Shown here: positions 35,950 through 48,817 of the stretch, piece after piece
Layout of the letters: every line of letters starts with the position of its first letter
How positions within the stretch are numbered: the first letter of the stretch is position 1
Assembly: GCA_025403435.1 (NCBI GenBank)
Contig: CM046333.1
Location: 12,549,770-12,613,769 of the forward strand
DNA length: 64,000 nt
Direction of reading: 5' to 3'
Origin: Artocarpus heterophyllus
Lineage: Eukaryota > Streptophyta > Magnoliopsida > Rosales > Moraceae
Program-made: the position numbers and the translations under genes
The notes under the pieces: model-generated
The model's input: the letters and a program-made list of their open reading frames with translations, nothing else
What the model was told of the DNA's origin: nothing
Database searches by the model: none

Positions 35950-37190
35950 TTCTTTCTTTTGTCTTTTCTTTTTTTTTTGTTTTTTTTTTTTTGAAAGGGC
36001 AGTGGAGAGGTTTCTTTTCTTACATTTTATTTTCGAGGCAAATTTTATAATTGAACAGACATTTTGATCCTATCAGTAGCTACTTTTATTTAATTATTAA
36101 ATTAACTTTTTAACAGATTTATATATTGTAAATTTTTAACTTATTACATATTAAACCGTTGAAAAATTAATTTAACAGTTAAAATAACAAAATATACCCA
36201 TAGAACCAAAATATTCATTCTATTATAAGCAGCTCTCTTGTTTGCATTGCAGACTTTTTAAACATTTTTTTTTTTTTTTTGCAACCTTTTAAAATACCTC
36301 TTAATTGCGAAGAAAACTGTTGTACAATTATTAATATGGGACTGTTAACTACCGTAGTAGCATTACAGTATGTTTGTTAAAATATAATTTTTAATAGCAC
36401 TGCTTTCTAAATCTTCCATCATCCTCTGTTTATCTTGCTTCTAACTAACACCAGATGCATTTAAAGTTTTATCTTGCTTTTAACTAACACCAAAGGCATT
36501 GACACACCAAAAATTTTCAGTTCCTACTCGTTTGTTATAATGTTATCTTTTATAGAATTTAGACAGCCACAATGTTTCTCGTTTTAACTGATAATTTAAA
36601 CATCATATATAATTGTTAATATACAAACTCTACGTTTTAATATTCTGTTTAGGGGCAACGATAACTCAGAAAGATGATTTTATTCCTATCTATGACATAC
36701 GTTAGGAGCGGAGAAAAGTGGCCGGTGAAGACTTCTGAGAACTAAATTAAAGTATATCCGTATCACATATCTAATCAGTTTGAAATTATTCGTGAAGATA
36801 TACACTTGAAAATAGAAAGACTTGAACAAATGCAGGAAAAAAAATAAAAAGAAAAAAGGAAAAAAATCCCATTTTCCCCAACAACAACAAAAAAGAAAAA
36901 AAAAAAAAAAAACAAATTTATTACATTTAAAGGGCTCAACACTCAAACCCAACCCAACCGTGGCAAGAAGACAAGCCTAAGCTTAAAGTCTCACACGAAT
37001 CTAGAACCATATGTTACTTTCATCTTCTTTCTTTTCCTCTGAGCAGATGCACATGGAAGAAGTTTCTTCTACAACAACATCGAAATTCGCTAAAATAGAG
37101 AATGTGGTATCTGAGCAGAGTGGCGGGAAGAGAATGGCCCCCATAAAAGAATCAGGATTGCCAAACTAAAACCAGTGGAAGTTTTTAAAC
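35950..37190. other. Intergenic DNA, 3' flank of the transporter gene
   Basis: AT-rich with several poly-T/poly-A runs and no supported gene. The 88-codon reverse frame at 36686-36952 is a homopolymer artefact (F-rich). The segment from about 36990 to 37196 is probably the 3' UTR of the EamA gene. Confidence 0.55.
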
Positions 37191-37196
37191 AAAATG

Positions 37197-40100
37197 CTAT
37201 AAGCCAAACTTCTTCGACAACCAGTCGGAAATATTTGCTATTACAAACCCGGCAAAGACCTGCAAAACACAACCAAAATTAGTATGTGTGAGCTCATACA
37301 TGCACGTGTGCAACTGGTCCTTGTAAATTATAAATTAGATGCAATTATTTTCTACCACATTATACCTGAGCTGAGCCAAGAATGTAGACTGCTGAATAGT
37401 GACGGCCGTGGATCACCATGTCGGCCACCATAGCAAGCGGGATGGTGAGCGACATGCCCAAAGTGGCCACCAGCGGAGTTGTCCACACAACACACAGCGC
37501 CCTGTGAAGAAAAGTAGAAGACTTAGATGAGGGAAGTTGAATAGAAGAGCAAAGCATAAATTAGTAGATTGAAGAGGAAAGGACAGAACATACCAAAAGT
37601 AGTCAGAGAGTACACTTCCAACAAAGCCATTGGCAATAACAACTTCTTCCATTTTGGCAGAGTGAGGAATTGTAAACTTGGGCTCGATTCCCAAGGCCGA
37701 CAACGGCCAAACTGGAAAGACACAAATGATGAGGAAGCATGGCCAAATAAAGGATAATAAGGCATCATACTTTTTAGAACACAATGGAAAGCAAGATCAT
37801 AATAGACTGACAAAGCCATTACAAGTTAGGGCAAAGGATAGAATTGTAAAGAGATTGGTATGGGATACAGGCACTAGGAAGTACATTTCCCTAATGAGTA
37901 GTGCAAGAGAGGGAGACCAACTCTAATCCCAACTTTTCTTACCAGCTTAGAGATGTCATCTTTTCATTGGCAAATGCAATCTCTCATTATCAATTCATGC
38001 AGCAAATCTTTTAAACGACTATCAATAAAAGAATGACAACTTAAAGCTCCTACAAAAAATTGAGATTAAAGTTGGTATTCTTAACATCTTTTTCTCTAAT
38101 ATGTCCCAAAAGTAGCAGCTCTAGGATTTAACATTGTAAGAAGATGCATCCACAGGCCAAACTAAAGTAGGACAAAGGAACCAAGTCAAATTGGGACATG
38201 GAAATGAAAGTATGGAGAAGCATTAGTATTTTAGAACACTTACCAAGCCACCACAGTGCTACAAGCGTAAACAATCCAATATATCCAAACAACTTTTGAA
38301 CATCAGCTCTTTCTCCTTCTTCACCAGCAAACTTTTTCAGAAGCACTGCAATTTACAACGAAAACATATGTGCATATGCTTTTCTAGTTCAGAAATTTAT
38401 AAATGAAAAAAATTGAAGAACAAAAAGAGTGAAATCAAAGTTGCCAACCTGTAAAAAGACCATATGACATAGCTGAGAGAAGACCAAAAAGATCTCCAAC
38501 GAGAGAGCGTTTGCCATTGCTGATTACAAATAGCAGTCGTCAATGTCAATCCAACTGAAAAATGACAATTATAAAAACGAGACATGAACTTATAATTTAT
38601 TGGAAAAGAACTATAGATATTTGGAGATGAGAAGAAATTGGCTTTTGATTGAAATTCATTCCACAACACATTCTTGATAGATCTCTCACGGTTAGTATCA
38701 TCCTAAAATCTAGTAGATATATGCACCTCAATTTCTCCTAAAAGGGAACCTACCAAGTTGCCAATCACAATTCTTAAGAAAGTTCAGGAATAAATACAAG
38801 CTTTTTCTTCCCTTTTTTTGGCTTTCATACAACGCATTTGATCAACTTAAAACTACATTTTTTTCCTCTACACGATATGCATGCTAAGTGGGCCTATCTA
38901 TATCTACAATCACGGCAAAGATTTATATCACCAATATAAATGATCAAGATACTGGATTTACAACAGATGGCGGAAAAAATTATCAATTCAATCTTCCTAT
39001 CGGTCCTATATGATAAGTACTAGACAATTAGAATGTACTAGAAGGTAGACCCCAGAGGGACTTTGAACTTACGAAGAAGCTCCCAAGTCAGTTTCGTCTG
39101 CAGCCCAAGTTTTCCCCATAGTCGTCATTACAACACCAGCCATGCTAACAAAAACAGCAAGCACTTTGGCTACATTCAAAGAATCTTGACCCAAAATTGC
39201 TCCAACAAAAAGAGTAAAGAGTCCTGAAGTAGAGGATAATACTGTTGTACTTGCAACACTTGTACGAGCAAGAGCAGCATTTGAAAAGTACTGCAACCAC
39301 AAAGCAATTTTAATAAAAAAGAAATTTGAAAATAAATGCTTTCCGACAACAGAAACCTGCACAAATTGAAATGCACAGGAGGTCATGGAAAAACCGGAAA
39401 CCCATATGCACAATGGTTCAAATGCCCTGATACACATGTGTGAGACTCAACAACACCTCAGACCAAAATCCCAAACTCCATAAGGTATCAGTCGAAGTAA
39501 CGTTCAATATACTTATGACACCAACCTTTAAATCCGTTTAACTTTTTGCCTTAGGAACTTTGTGGGACATCTCATGTCCTGGAAAAATTGGGTTCAACCT
39601 GTTTGGCACGCACTGCCTCATGAGTGCAAAAATAAAACGTTTAAGTAGCACTCCATAACAATACCAGTCTAACATATCAATGGCACGATAACCTGGCCCC
39701 ATACATTTACAAACACTTGTACAATCACAATCGTTGACATTGCGAGATGAACAACAGAATTACAAATGACACACAGAGCTTTCAATATATCTGAGATATG
39801 ATATTGTTGTAATGGAAAGTACTCTAAACACAGACCTGTTCATTAGAGACAATTCTAGTTGACATCATAAAAGCAACTATATTGGGTCTACTATATGCAG
39901 AAAACTTCCATTCAAGAATGCAACTAATTAGCGAAGGAAAAAGCTTTAGATATAACAGGAGGTATGTAACTGGAATCAGAAGCATGCAATCTAAAGTGTA
40001 CGAGATACTTGTGAACAAAGATTTTTTCCTTTTTGGATAAAGGTAAAAGAGTCTTGCCAATACTTCCATAATCAAATTGATGAGCGAAAGAATCATGATC

Positions 40101-41370
40101 AAGGATTTCACGGCTAATATTAAAACGTATGATACAGAAAATAGCTTGGAAAGTTCCTTACTTCAGTAATGAACCAGATAGGTGCTATGTAGAATCCATA
40201 TTTAGCAACTTCCTTTGTTGTAAGATGTGTCTCTTGTTTCAGACCATGTAAATCATCTTTGTGTCTAGGAACCAAAGGTCTTCCTTCTGCATGAGGTGAA
40301 AGGTTTGCTTCACTATCTTTTCTAGTCAACGTCCCCTGAAGCTCCAATTCATAGTTTTTCTTTAGTGGAGAGCCAAATCCACTAGAAAATTCGTTCATGC
40401 TTTCTACACTTTTTCCACCTTTTGAAGAGCGACGTTTTATAAAATTGCACAACCAATCCTTAATGAATGCTACTGGGAGATAAACTACCATAAGAGAAGC
40501 TCCCAGATAAGTTACTGCAAACGGCTGCTTGTAGTCCGTAAATATACCCTATACATAGAAAATGCCCGTCATGTTAAACATTTGGCATGATACAGCAAGC
40601 ATTGATCAGACAGGACAACAGCCAATAAATCACCAATGAGTATTAAAACATGACAAAGTAAGCAACTTTATTCAGAATTTCTTCAAGATATCGCATGATC
40701 TCTTACTTAAAGATTCACAGTTTTCAAAGAATCAGACTATATGAAAGTAGTCGTAAGTCCAATCAATGATCACATGTTTTCTTTCCTTCAACGGTGACTT
40801 AGTTTGACCACCATGTGAACTCCAAGGAAAAAACAAATAAAAGCTTACCCAAAAAAAACAGAACTTCCATTAATAGCTTTGACATGGTTTATATCAATAA
40901 AAAACAGGTAAAGCAAAAAACTGAATTTTGGTACCTTCCACAAAACAAGCACCAAGGAGCAAAATCAACTAATAAAATGGTCAACGAAATTAAAAAGTAC
41001 TGAACCTTTCTCCCCTCCAAATAAGTTTCATGAAATATCACCACCTCATACAAATAAAAAAATAGAGATAAAAATCCTTATGAAAGTCCACCATATTCCA
41101 ACCTATAAAGTCACACCTTTAGCAACAAATCAAAACCCATCAAGCAATATACTAATCAAATTCACACGCATTGCAGAAAACAAACTTTCCATCAAAATTT
41201 CACCGAATTTGGAATCCAAAACGCTCTTAACTATTAAAAAATACAAAAAAAAGTTAGAACAGAAAAAAAAAATTGAAATTTGGAACAACCTGGGTGACTT
41301 CTGCAGATGTGACCCAGATAATTACTACAGCAGCTATGAGGAACAACCCGGCCTTGTATTTCCAACCCAT
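37197..41370 (-). CDS. EamA-domain drug/metabolite transporter, SLC35F-like
   Basis: The start is at 41370 ([20 protein letters not shown], exon 41370-41290). A second exon (about 40547-40161) encodes [20 protein letters not shown], then a long hydrophilic loop with [16 protein letters not shown] and [18 protein letters not shown], then [13 protein letters not shown]. Later exons give [40 protein letters not shown], a segment with [69 protein letters not shown] sequence, [20 protein letters not shown] and the last exon (37255-37197) ending [10 protein letters not shown]. About ten membrane helices are visible. The fold and the SLC35F5-like order are clear; the substrate is unknown. At4g32140 is the probable Arabidopsis counterpart, from memory. 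Intermediate exon borders are approximate. No break in the frame was seen. Confidence 0.88.
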
Positions 41371-41379
41371 CACGAACCA

Positions 41380-43740
41380 ATCAAAACCCAGAAAAAAGGG
41401 GATGAATTGGCGAGATTTTCAGCGCGTTGCTCTCAGATCTTAGACGGTGTCTGTGATATTAGAGTCGTCACCAGCGGGTGTGGGAGAGATCTGGGGAGGT
41501 GAGGATATTCAGGCGAAGAGAGAGAAATCTGGAGGCGGCTGGTGAGGAGCTGAATGAAGGTGAGGGGAATAAGGAATTCCTGCTGCCGAATACAATTAAA
41601 AATTAAAAGCCAAATTGGGTAGGAAAGAGAACGAGAAAGAGAGAGAGAGAGAAAGAGAGAGAGCAAAGAAGAGGGAAGAGTTAAAATCAAGTTTGGTCAT
41701 AATTAATGAGTTGAAGTAATTATTCCCGGAATTTTTTTTTCTTTTAATATGAATATGTTTTTTTTTTCCTATTCCTTAATCCACAGTGTGAGTTTCCTTT
41801 CCTTCTTGTCCTCGTTTTTTATTTGATTTTATCATTAGTTGTCCCTCTCGATCTCTTTTATTCATTTAATTTCTTTTAGGTCTTCAATTTTGTTTCCATT
41901 AAGGAATGTTAAAGGGTGAAAAAGAAAATTAAGGTTAATTATATAATTATTTTTAATTTTAACTATTTTTTAATTTATCCATTTATTTTTTAAAACTACA
42001 AATATATCATTTAAATTTTAACAATTTATTTCAATTTCATCAATATGAATAGAAAAAATTAAATAAAACAACATAACTACCTTTAAATAGTTATGAAAAA
42101 TATTTTATATGTTAAAATATAAAAAATTCTAAAACAAAATATCAAATTTTAAAAAAGGTATTAAGTTATTTGACTTTTAAAATTTTAAAATATTTTTAAA
42201 AATTAAAAAACATATATTTTATATACAAATTAGATCTAGTTAAGGGAATTTTTAATGTTTTCAGTTCACAAAGTCTATAAAAAATAAAATAAAAATAAAT
42301 TTTTTAAATTTAAAAAAAAAATCTCCATACTTTCTAAAAGTAGAATGGTAAATTAAAAAATATAAAAAATAATTATATAATTAATGCAACAAGGTTATAC
42401 CTTTTTGGGTATTATTGATTTATTTACTCTTAACGTGCGCATATGCTTGAATTTGATAAAAGAGATTCGGCATCCGTGAGCGCTGCAAAGTAGACTGTCA
42501 CATCGGTTTTAAATGGATTTGTTTTTCCACTTCTTTATGAACAAAAGTATTTTTTAATTTTTTTAAGTGTTATTTGGGTTCGTCTTCCAGTCATTTTAAA
42601 CCAATTTTTATTGAAATTCCTACAAATGATTTTTATTGCCGGAAGAGGAAAAACAAACATACTAAACTAATAAAATAAAATAAGAATGGAATGGAAATGA
42701 AATAAATAATAATGTCTCCGGCACATGCTTGTAAGCTGTAACCAGATCCTTTCATCCTCTTCTCCAATTTGGTCAATTTTTCCTCTCTTAAAGATCTCTA
42801 TATGATAATATTCATTCTTTTTTTCTTTTTTATAATATAACTTAGTAATCATAACGAATAAATATATTTGTTCATTTGGATCTCATTATTATTAATGAAC
42901 AAATAAATAAATGAAATATCTTTAGAATGAAGAAATATATAATTTCTTTTTTTTTTTTATCCAAAGAGAGGAAGGAATACCACCACTATTGAGTTGGGCT
43001 CAACGTCTCAACCAGGCTGCCACTATTGAGTTGGGCTCAACATCTCAACCTATGATTGAGGTAAAAAGACTTACAACCAACTAGACTGCTCTCACTCGTC
43101 GAAATATATAATTTCGTATTCTATATTTATTTGTTTTAAAATGAACAACTAAAACTGACATATTAATTTCCCATCTTAATATATTTGTTCATTACTAATA
43201 ATGATAATTGTTTTAATTGAATGGCATTGTGCCTTTATTAAGAAGAGTTGAAACCACATTTAAACTTTATTGGCAACCACATTCTATCTTCGTAGATTCA
43301 CGATTTAAATTTATTTAACGTTAAAAAAAAAGAAAGAAATATTTGAAGCAATGAATATTTGACGTATATGTTTTGCTGCCCCCATTCCCTTAAAAAAATA
43401 ACAGAAACAAAAAGAAAATTTTATGCATTGCATCATATTTTACAATTTTCTGTAAAATTGACTGCTGGCTCCATCAGATCTTGCAGTTTTCTGTTAGATG
43501 TAAGATATCTATCATTATTGAAGACTTTGAAAATAAAATTAATAACGCAATAATGGTGTGAGCTGCGTTGATTAGTCTATGATGTTACGTTGTTGGAGAT
43601 GTTAAAAGATGATGGACTACGCAATTAATAATGATGTGTGTTGTGCTGATTCCTCCCAAATAATGTTTGTACCGTCTAGCAGAGAATGAAAAATTTGGAA
43701 AAAAATCACGACTATGCGAAGGCTTGATTTGATGGATTTG
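41380..43740. other. 5' flank of the transporter gene and AT-rich intergenic DNA
   Basis: The 5' UTR/promoter of the EamA gene lies just above 41370, with a (GA)n tract at about 41626-41662. The rest, to 43740, is AT-rich and I see no gene. A 37-bp-period duplication lies at 42983-43050. Confidence 0.55.
42983..43050. repeat. Tandem duplication, period 37 bp
   Basis: CCACTATTGAGTTGGGCTCA with a following AACGTCTCAACC occurs at 42983, and again from 43020 with one change (AACATCTCAACC). Each unit contains GTTGGGCTCAAC, itself nearly palindromic. Confidence 0.85.
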
Positions 43741-43754
43741 TATGCGTTAAACAA

Positions 43755-43912
43755 CATTTTGGTTGTTTGATGTCTCGGTTGAAACCAATTGTGTCAAATT
43801 TCAATAGTTATAGTAAACAAAAACAAAAAATTACTACTGCATTAAACTTTTATATGCTACAGTTTTCAAATCAAAATTTTCAGTTTAAACCGTTTTTTTA
43901 AACACCTTAAAG
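43755..43912. mobile_element. MITE family B, copy 1
   Basis: The left end GTTTGATGTCTCGGTTGAAA and the right end TTTAAACCGTTTTTTTAAAC are inverted repeats of each other. The interior has CTTTTATATGCTACAG. The same structure recurs at about 46508. No coding capacity. Confidence 0.6.
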
Positions 43913-44645
43913 GCACGTTTCGTTTGATAAAATGACCACTAGAATGGAACGACAATTTCTAAAATTCAGCCATTCTTATGTTTAGTTAAACAAATAGACT
44001 ATGAAATAGCTATTCAATTATGTTGGTTGAATGGTCATTCATAAAATGAACCGGTGAAATGATCATTTTTTTTTAAATTGAAACAATTGAAGTTGTTTTT
44101 TCCTAAATTATCACTCTTAATGTCATATTGTTTATTTTATTAAATGCCCATTTTACTATCCTAGTATAAAAAGATATTTAATTATATTAACTCTACTGCA
44201 ACTCAACGTAATTATTAACGCTTATACAATATTTTATGCAATTTTTTCATATATAAACTATAATTATCTTTGTTAACAAAGTTTATTGTTTGAAGATTAG
44301 TTATAAATTAAATAAAATAATCTCTTTAACAGGTTTAAAGAAAAAAGTCACTTTCCCTTCCAGAAGAAAAGAAAAAAAATCACTTAAGAGCGTATTTTAA
44401 TTTTTTTAAAATATTATTAAAAATTGAACAAAAAAAATATTTTTTTTCTAATTGTTATTATTTTATTATTTTATTCTGTTCAAATTAATAACCAAACATA
44501 ATAATCATGATTTTAATACTAATTTCCATCCTCAACTTAACAATTGAATTAGAATAAATCATTTAATCTATTCTAATTCACATTCTATTATATTTATATT
44601 CCTATTTTTAGTCTTATTTCATTCCATTAAACTATACGTGACCTA
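43912..44645. mobile_element. Possible TIR element abutting MITE B
   Basis: The left end GGCACGTTTCGTTTGATAAA resembles the complement of the right end (GGTCACGTATAGTTTAATGG). TAA flanks lie close to both sides. The similarity is moderate and the interior is AT-rich without genes, so this is a tentative element, PIF/Harbinger-like if real. Confidence 0.4.
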
Positions 44646-44654
44646 ATTGTTTTA

Positions 44655-45645
44655 GGTTTTGTAAGAGTTTGAATTGCCATAAAATTTTGTTTTTAGAAAT
44701 ACACTATTTTACTTCGATCTTGTAAAATTGGTCAAAGTATCTTCCAATTTGTAGAAAACAAGTCAAAATACCCCTTTATCTAATTCCTTTTATAAACTTA
44801 ACAGTTGTGCTAACGTGACATCTCATAAAGATTAAAAAATATATTAAAATTCTAATTAAATATATAAATAAATATAATAAATAATAAAAAAAACATTTTA
44901 TTTTAATTTTGCTCACTCCCTCCCTCTTTTTCACTCTCTCTCTCTCCTTCATCTCTCCCTATTGTAAATCAAATTTCAAACCAAAAAATCCCAATGGGAC
45001 CTCCCTCCCTTGCAACCCCGTAGTGTCACTGTCCCCCCATGCCCGATCCCCTTTCCCATGCCCGATCCCCATGACGACTAGCCCTGAACTTGCATCACTG
45101 TTCCCCCATGTGACCCCCTTTCTTGCACAATGCCGTTGTCATTGCAAATCAAAGCCTTGCCTTCGCACCCCTATGTCCACTGCCTCGTGATGCTGCTCTC
45201 TATTTCTCCTTCTTGATATGTCTCAATCTCCCTCTCGATCTATCTTGTCTCTATCTCTCTCTCGCTTTTTTGACCTTGATCTAGACAGACGATGTGGGGG
45301 GCAATGAGGTGGCTGGCTAGGCTGATGGTTGGATGGAGCAACTGAGCAGTGCATTGGTGGCTAGCCTATGACATCTAAGGGAACAGGGCTTGGGCGGTTT
45401 TCTTAGCTAATTTACAGTTAAAAAGAGATACGAGGGACATAAATGGAGGGAAGAAAAAATAGAAAAAAAGTAAAATGTTTTTATTATTTCTATAAATTTA
45501 ATTAGAATTTAAATACAGTTTTTAAGTTTGGAATTAGACGGAGAGCGTATTTTGACATGTTTGAAGGTAATTTTGATCACTTTTACAAAAGTGAAATAGG
45601 ATATATAGTTCGGGGACATTTACGAAAATAATCCCAATGTTTTTT
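44655..45645. mobile_element. TIR element with a GC-rich non-homologous core (Pack-type candidate)
   Basis: Outer arms of about 200-250 bp are inverted and imperfect. Left TACACTATTTTACTTCGATC, GTCAAAATACCCCTTTATCT and AATTCTAATTAAATATATAA pair with the complements of right GTGAAATAGGATATATAGTT, GTATTTTGACATGTTTGAAG and TAAATTTAATTAGAATTTAA. Between them (44910-45440) is a C-rich segment of quite different composition with a 93-codon open frame at 44909-45190. No transposase is seen. This layout resembles Pack-MULE-type elements that carry captured DNA, but the donor is unidentified. Confidence 0.6.
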
Positions 45646-46329
45646 ACTATTTAATTAAATAATGATAGCTCTAGGTCCAACTTCCAAGAACAAAAAAGAA
45701 AGATTATATAAAAAGAATAAAAAAATTATATAAATGAACCATGTAATTTATGAGAATTTATACAAATGTATTATTACATGATTAAATTTGTGCATTGACG
45801 AGACTAAAGCATGAATTTGAGCGCACTTAAAATATTTTGATATTTATTTGATAATCTCTAAAAATGATGGCATACTTTTTGGATAAATCAAAATATAAGG
45901 CATATTTATGTATAAACTTCTTTAAGAAATAAATATTCAGCCATTCAATAAAAATGGGTGGTTGGGTGTGATATGGTTACATTAATGCTCGCAATAACGA
46001 CGACCTCACTTATGAGTTTCAGACTAGGAAGTTGGAAGTCTTGCGACTACATATTGTACCAATTTCTATAGTCCAAGGATCGATGTAAGTCCTCATCATC
46101 TTTTTTTTCTTTTTAAGAAAAGAAAAGAAAAAAAAGATGCAAGTCCCTTTTTGTTATTTTAACTTGTTAATAGAATACTACTAATAGATGGATATTCTTT
46201 GAATAATGATTAGCAAAAAGAAAAACATTTTACGTACGATATAAGCTTCATGTATCTTATAATTAAAAAAATAAAGCTTCATGTATGGAGTAATATGTTC
46301 TCACTTCCCATATAACGTTGGAGTTTTAT

Positions 46330-46492
46330 AGGGTGTTTGGAAAGGTGGTGAGAACCACTTTTACTGTAGCATGTGAGAGTTTTATACTGTAGCATCTTTT
46401 TTTATTGTTACTATAGCATGTGAGAGCTTTACACTGTTCATAACTGAGATTGTGGTGGGAACTGAGTGGTTCCCACCACTGCCAAACACCCT
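46330..46492 (+). mobile_element. MITE family A, copy 4 (best preserved)
   Basis: 163 bp. The terminal inverted repeats are AGGGTGTTTGGAAAGGTGGT on the left and CCACTGCCAAACACCCT on the right. The interior has two TAGCATGTGAGAG blocks on opposite sides of a T-run. Non-coding. The superfamily is not settled because no clear target duplication is visible. Confidence 0.85.
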
Positions 46493-46502
46493 CTTAGACT
46501 GG

Positions 46503-46645
46503 CCATTTTTTGACATCTCGGTTGAAACAATATAAGACTCTCAACAGTAACTGTAAAAGGTAAAAAGTTATAAGAATATAAAACTCTCATATTTTACAGT
46601 TTTAAATTAACATTCAGTTTCAACCGCTCTTTCAAACATCGTTCA
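46503..46645. mobile_element. MITE family B, copy 2
   Basis: The left end TTTTTGACATCTCGGTTGAA and the right end GTTTCAACCGCTCTTTCAAA are inverted repeats. The layout matches the copy at 43755. It lies 10 bp beyond MITE A copy 4. Confidence 0.6.
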
Positions 46646-46808
46646 AATTTTAATGGCTGATATTTCATAGAAGTGTCTATTTATAAACCCAGCCATTTTA
46701 TGTATCGTCACGAGCATGATTATGTTTTCTAAATCGTACTAGAGAAACGTGTTATTGAATCAAAAATTAGAGTAACTTGTTATGTTGCAATGCGTCAAAA
46801 AGACTCAT

Positions 46809-48620
46809 TGTAACGCCCATAAATTTTAAAGTAAGATTAATTATTTTAAATTTAATTATTAAGTGTGTTAAGTGTGATTTTGATTTGAATTTTAGTAATT
46901 TAAAAATTTGTTACATTTGTTATATTTAAAAATTTGATTTTTAGTTTTAAAATACCAAATGATATTTTTACACCATATTTCCTCATGTTTACAAAAATGC
47001 CCTTGAGCCTTTTCATTTTTTTCTCATTTCCACACTCTCTCTCTCCACTCTTTTCTCTCTCCCTCTTGCTCTCTCTCTTCTCTCTCTTTCTCTAAATTTT
47101 TCTGCTGATTGGGCGAAGAAACGAAGTTCAAGCTACAAAATTTTCTTCAAAAACGTCTATTTGAGGTTAGCGTTTTTCTCTCTAAAGTTTTTGATTTTCA
47201 TTTTAAATTTTTCATGTATTTTGCAATCCGAACATGTTTAAGCTTAAATAAAATTCAATCTAGCTTTGTGGAACTTAAATCAACACGAATCCGAGCTTTA
47301 TTTGAACAAAACGAGATTTAAGCTAGTTTTTACATTTTTCTATTTTTGGAATAAACCTTGGATTGACATGAAAAATTGTTGAAAAGTATTTAGAAGTGTT
47401 CTATTTTGTTATTTTATCATATTTGTGTGTTACACATGCTCTAAGAACTGAAATAACATGTTTAAAATAAGTTTTGAGCTCGGATTGGCCGAGGCTTGAA
47501 ATCTAAAATTTTTCAATTTTTGATAGTTTGGCAGGCCGATCATGAACATCGACAGGCCAGATTCATTAGTCCAGCAGGCTGAACTCATTCTTCGACAAGC
47601 CAAATTTAAGCAGTTTGGCAAGCAGGATTTGGATGGTTGGTTGGCCGAATTGTAGAAGTTTGGAAGGCCGAACCTGAATGTTCGACAGACTGAGCACCAT
47701 GAAATGATATTTTTACTCCTAGTTTTTAATGTTTAGTGAACTATAGGTGTTTTAAAAAGGATTATGATTTTGCATCATGATTATTTGCGTCAAAAGGCAC
47801 AGTGATAATTAAATTAACCTAAAAATATTTGTTGAGCATAATTCCTGACTTTAAATGCAATTTTTTAGGTTTTGAACGTTGATGGAGCTTACGTTAAATT
47901 TTGTTTAGAGCTAACGGTATTGAATTTTAAAATGAGGTAGGGTATTTTCTATCCCTTATTTGGTAGCCCCTTTTATAAATTGTTTTGGCCAAAGTTTAAT
48001 TCTAAAATGGTTTTAAGAATGATTTCTATCTTTGATCTTGAAGTTATTATGTATTGATATTCTTTTAAATTCTCAAAACCCATATGATGGTGTTTTATCA
48101 AATTCTTACAAGTAAGTATTTATTGATTGGGTTAAGATATCTTGAGATTCAATTATTTTCAGTAAGTATGATTTATGAATAATTCTTTTGTCTATAACTG
48201 TAAGTCTTGAACAATATTTTTCTAACTGATTATCTTACTGAGCCTTACGTTCACGTTTTAATGTTTTGAAAACTTCCCCCCCAGGTTTGAAGAAGAAGGA
48301 GCATGAATAAAAATGGTATTTTTCTCTGAAACTGATGTATGACATGTGTGCTGTACGATTTATCCTAATATTGTTGTCGCCTATATCAATTACATAGCCT
48401 AATTTAAACTATAAATGATGATTTTTAGTTGTCTTGTATTATTGTTATTATTTTCATTTAAATACCTACCCACCTTTGTGGTAAGCGTCCACTTAATAGT
48501 GACTGCCGATGAAATTTCAACCAAACAATTTAATTCACCTTTATTTACTTTATGTTCATTTACTCTGTTTGATTAATCTTATTTAATTTAACGATCATCC
48601 TCCTTTGACGGGTCGTTACA
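46809..48620 (+). repeat. 5' LTR, 1812 bp
   Basis: It begins TG and ends ...GGGTCGTTACA. It includes a CT-rich probable transcription-start region (47030-47095) and a stretch with repeated GGC(C)GA-ACAGGCC-like motifs (47480-47690). The open frames at 47109 and 47430 are not genes. Confidence 0.85.
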
Positions 48621-48624
48621 GTAA

Positions 48625-48636
48625 TGGTATTAGAGC
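48625..48636 (+). promoter_or_regulatory. Primer-binding site (initiator tRNA-Met type)
   Basis: TGGTATTAGAGC lies 4 bp after the LTR end and matches the standard plant tRNA-iMet site TGGTATCAGAGC at 11 of 12 positions. Confidence 0.85.
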
Positions 48637-48804
48637 ATAGGCTTCAGATCTTTTAGGAACTAAACCTATGAGACTTTTACTGTTTTGTTTTGATTTTTCA
48701 AGTTTTAAGTTGGGACAGATGTCGTTGTAGTTACATTTGAGTACATAGTTATTTATAATTTCAAACTTTAGATATTTAAAAATTTCGAAGACAAAATTTC
48801 TTTT

Positions 48805-48817
48805 AAGGAGGGTGAGA
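48805..48817 (+). promoter_or_regulatory. Polypurine tract
   Basis: AAGGAGGGTGAGA immediately precedes the second LTR, where plus-strand priming is expected. Confidence 0.75.

Noticed and set aside
36686..36952. 88-codon reverse frame with many Phe
   Set aside because: It arises from an A-rich homopolymer stretch and shows no family features.
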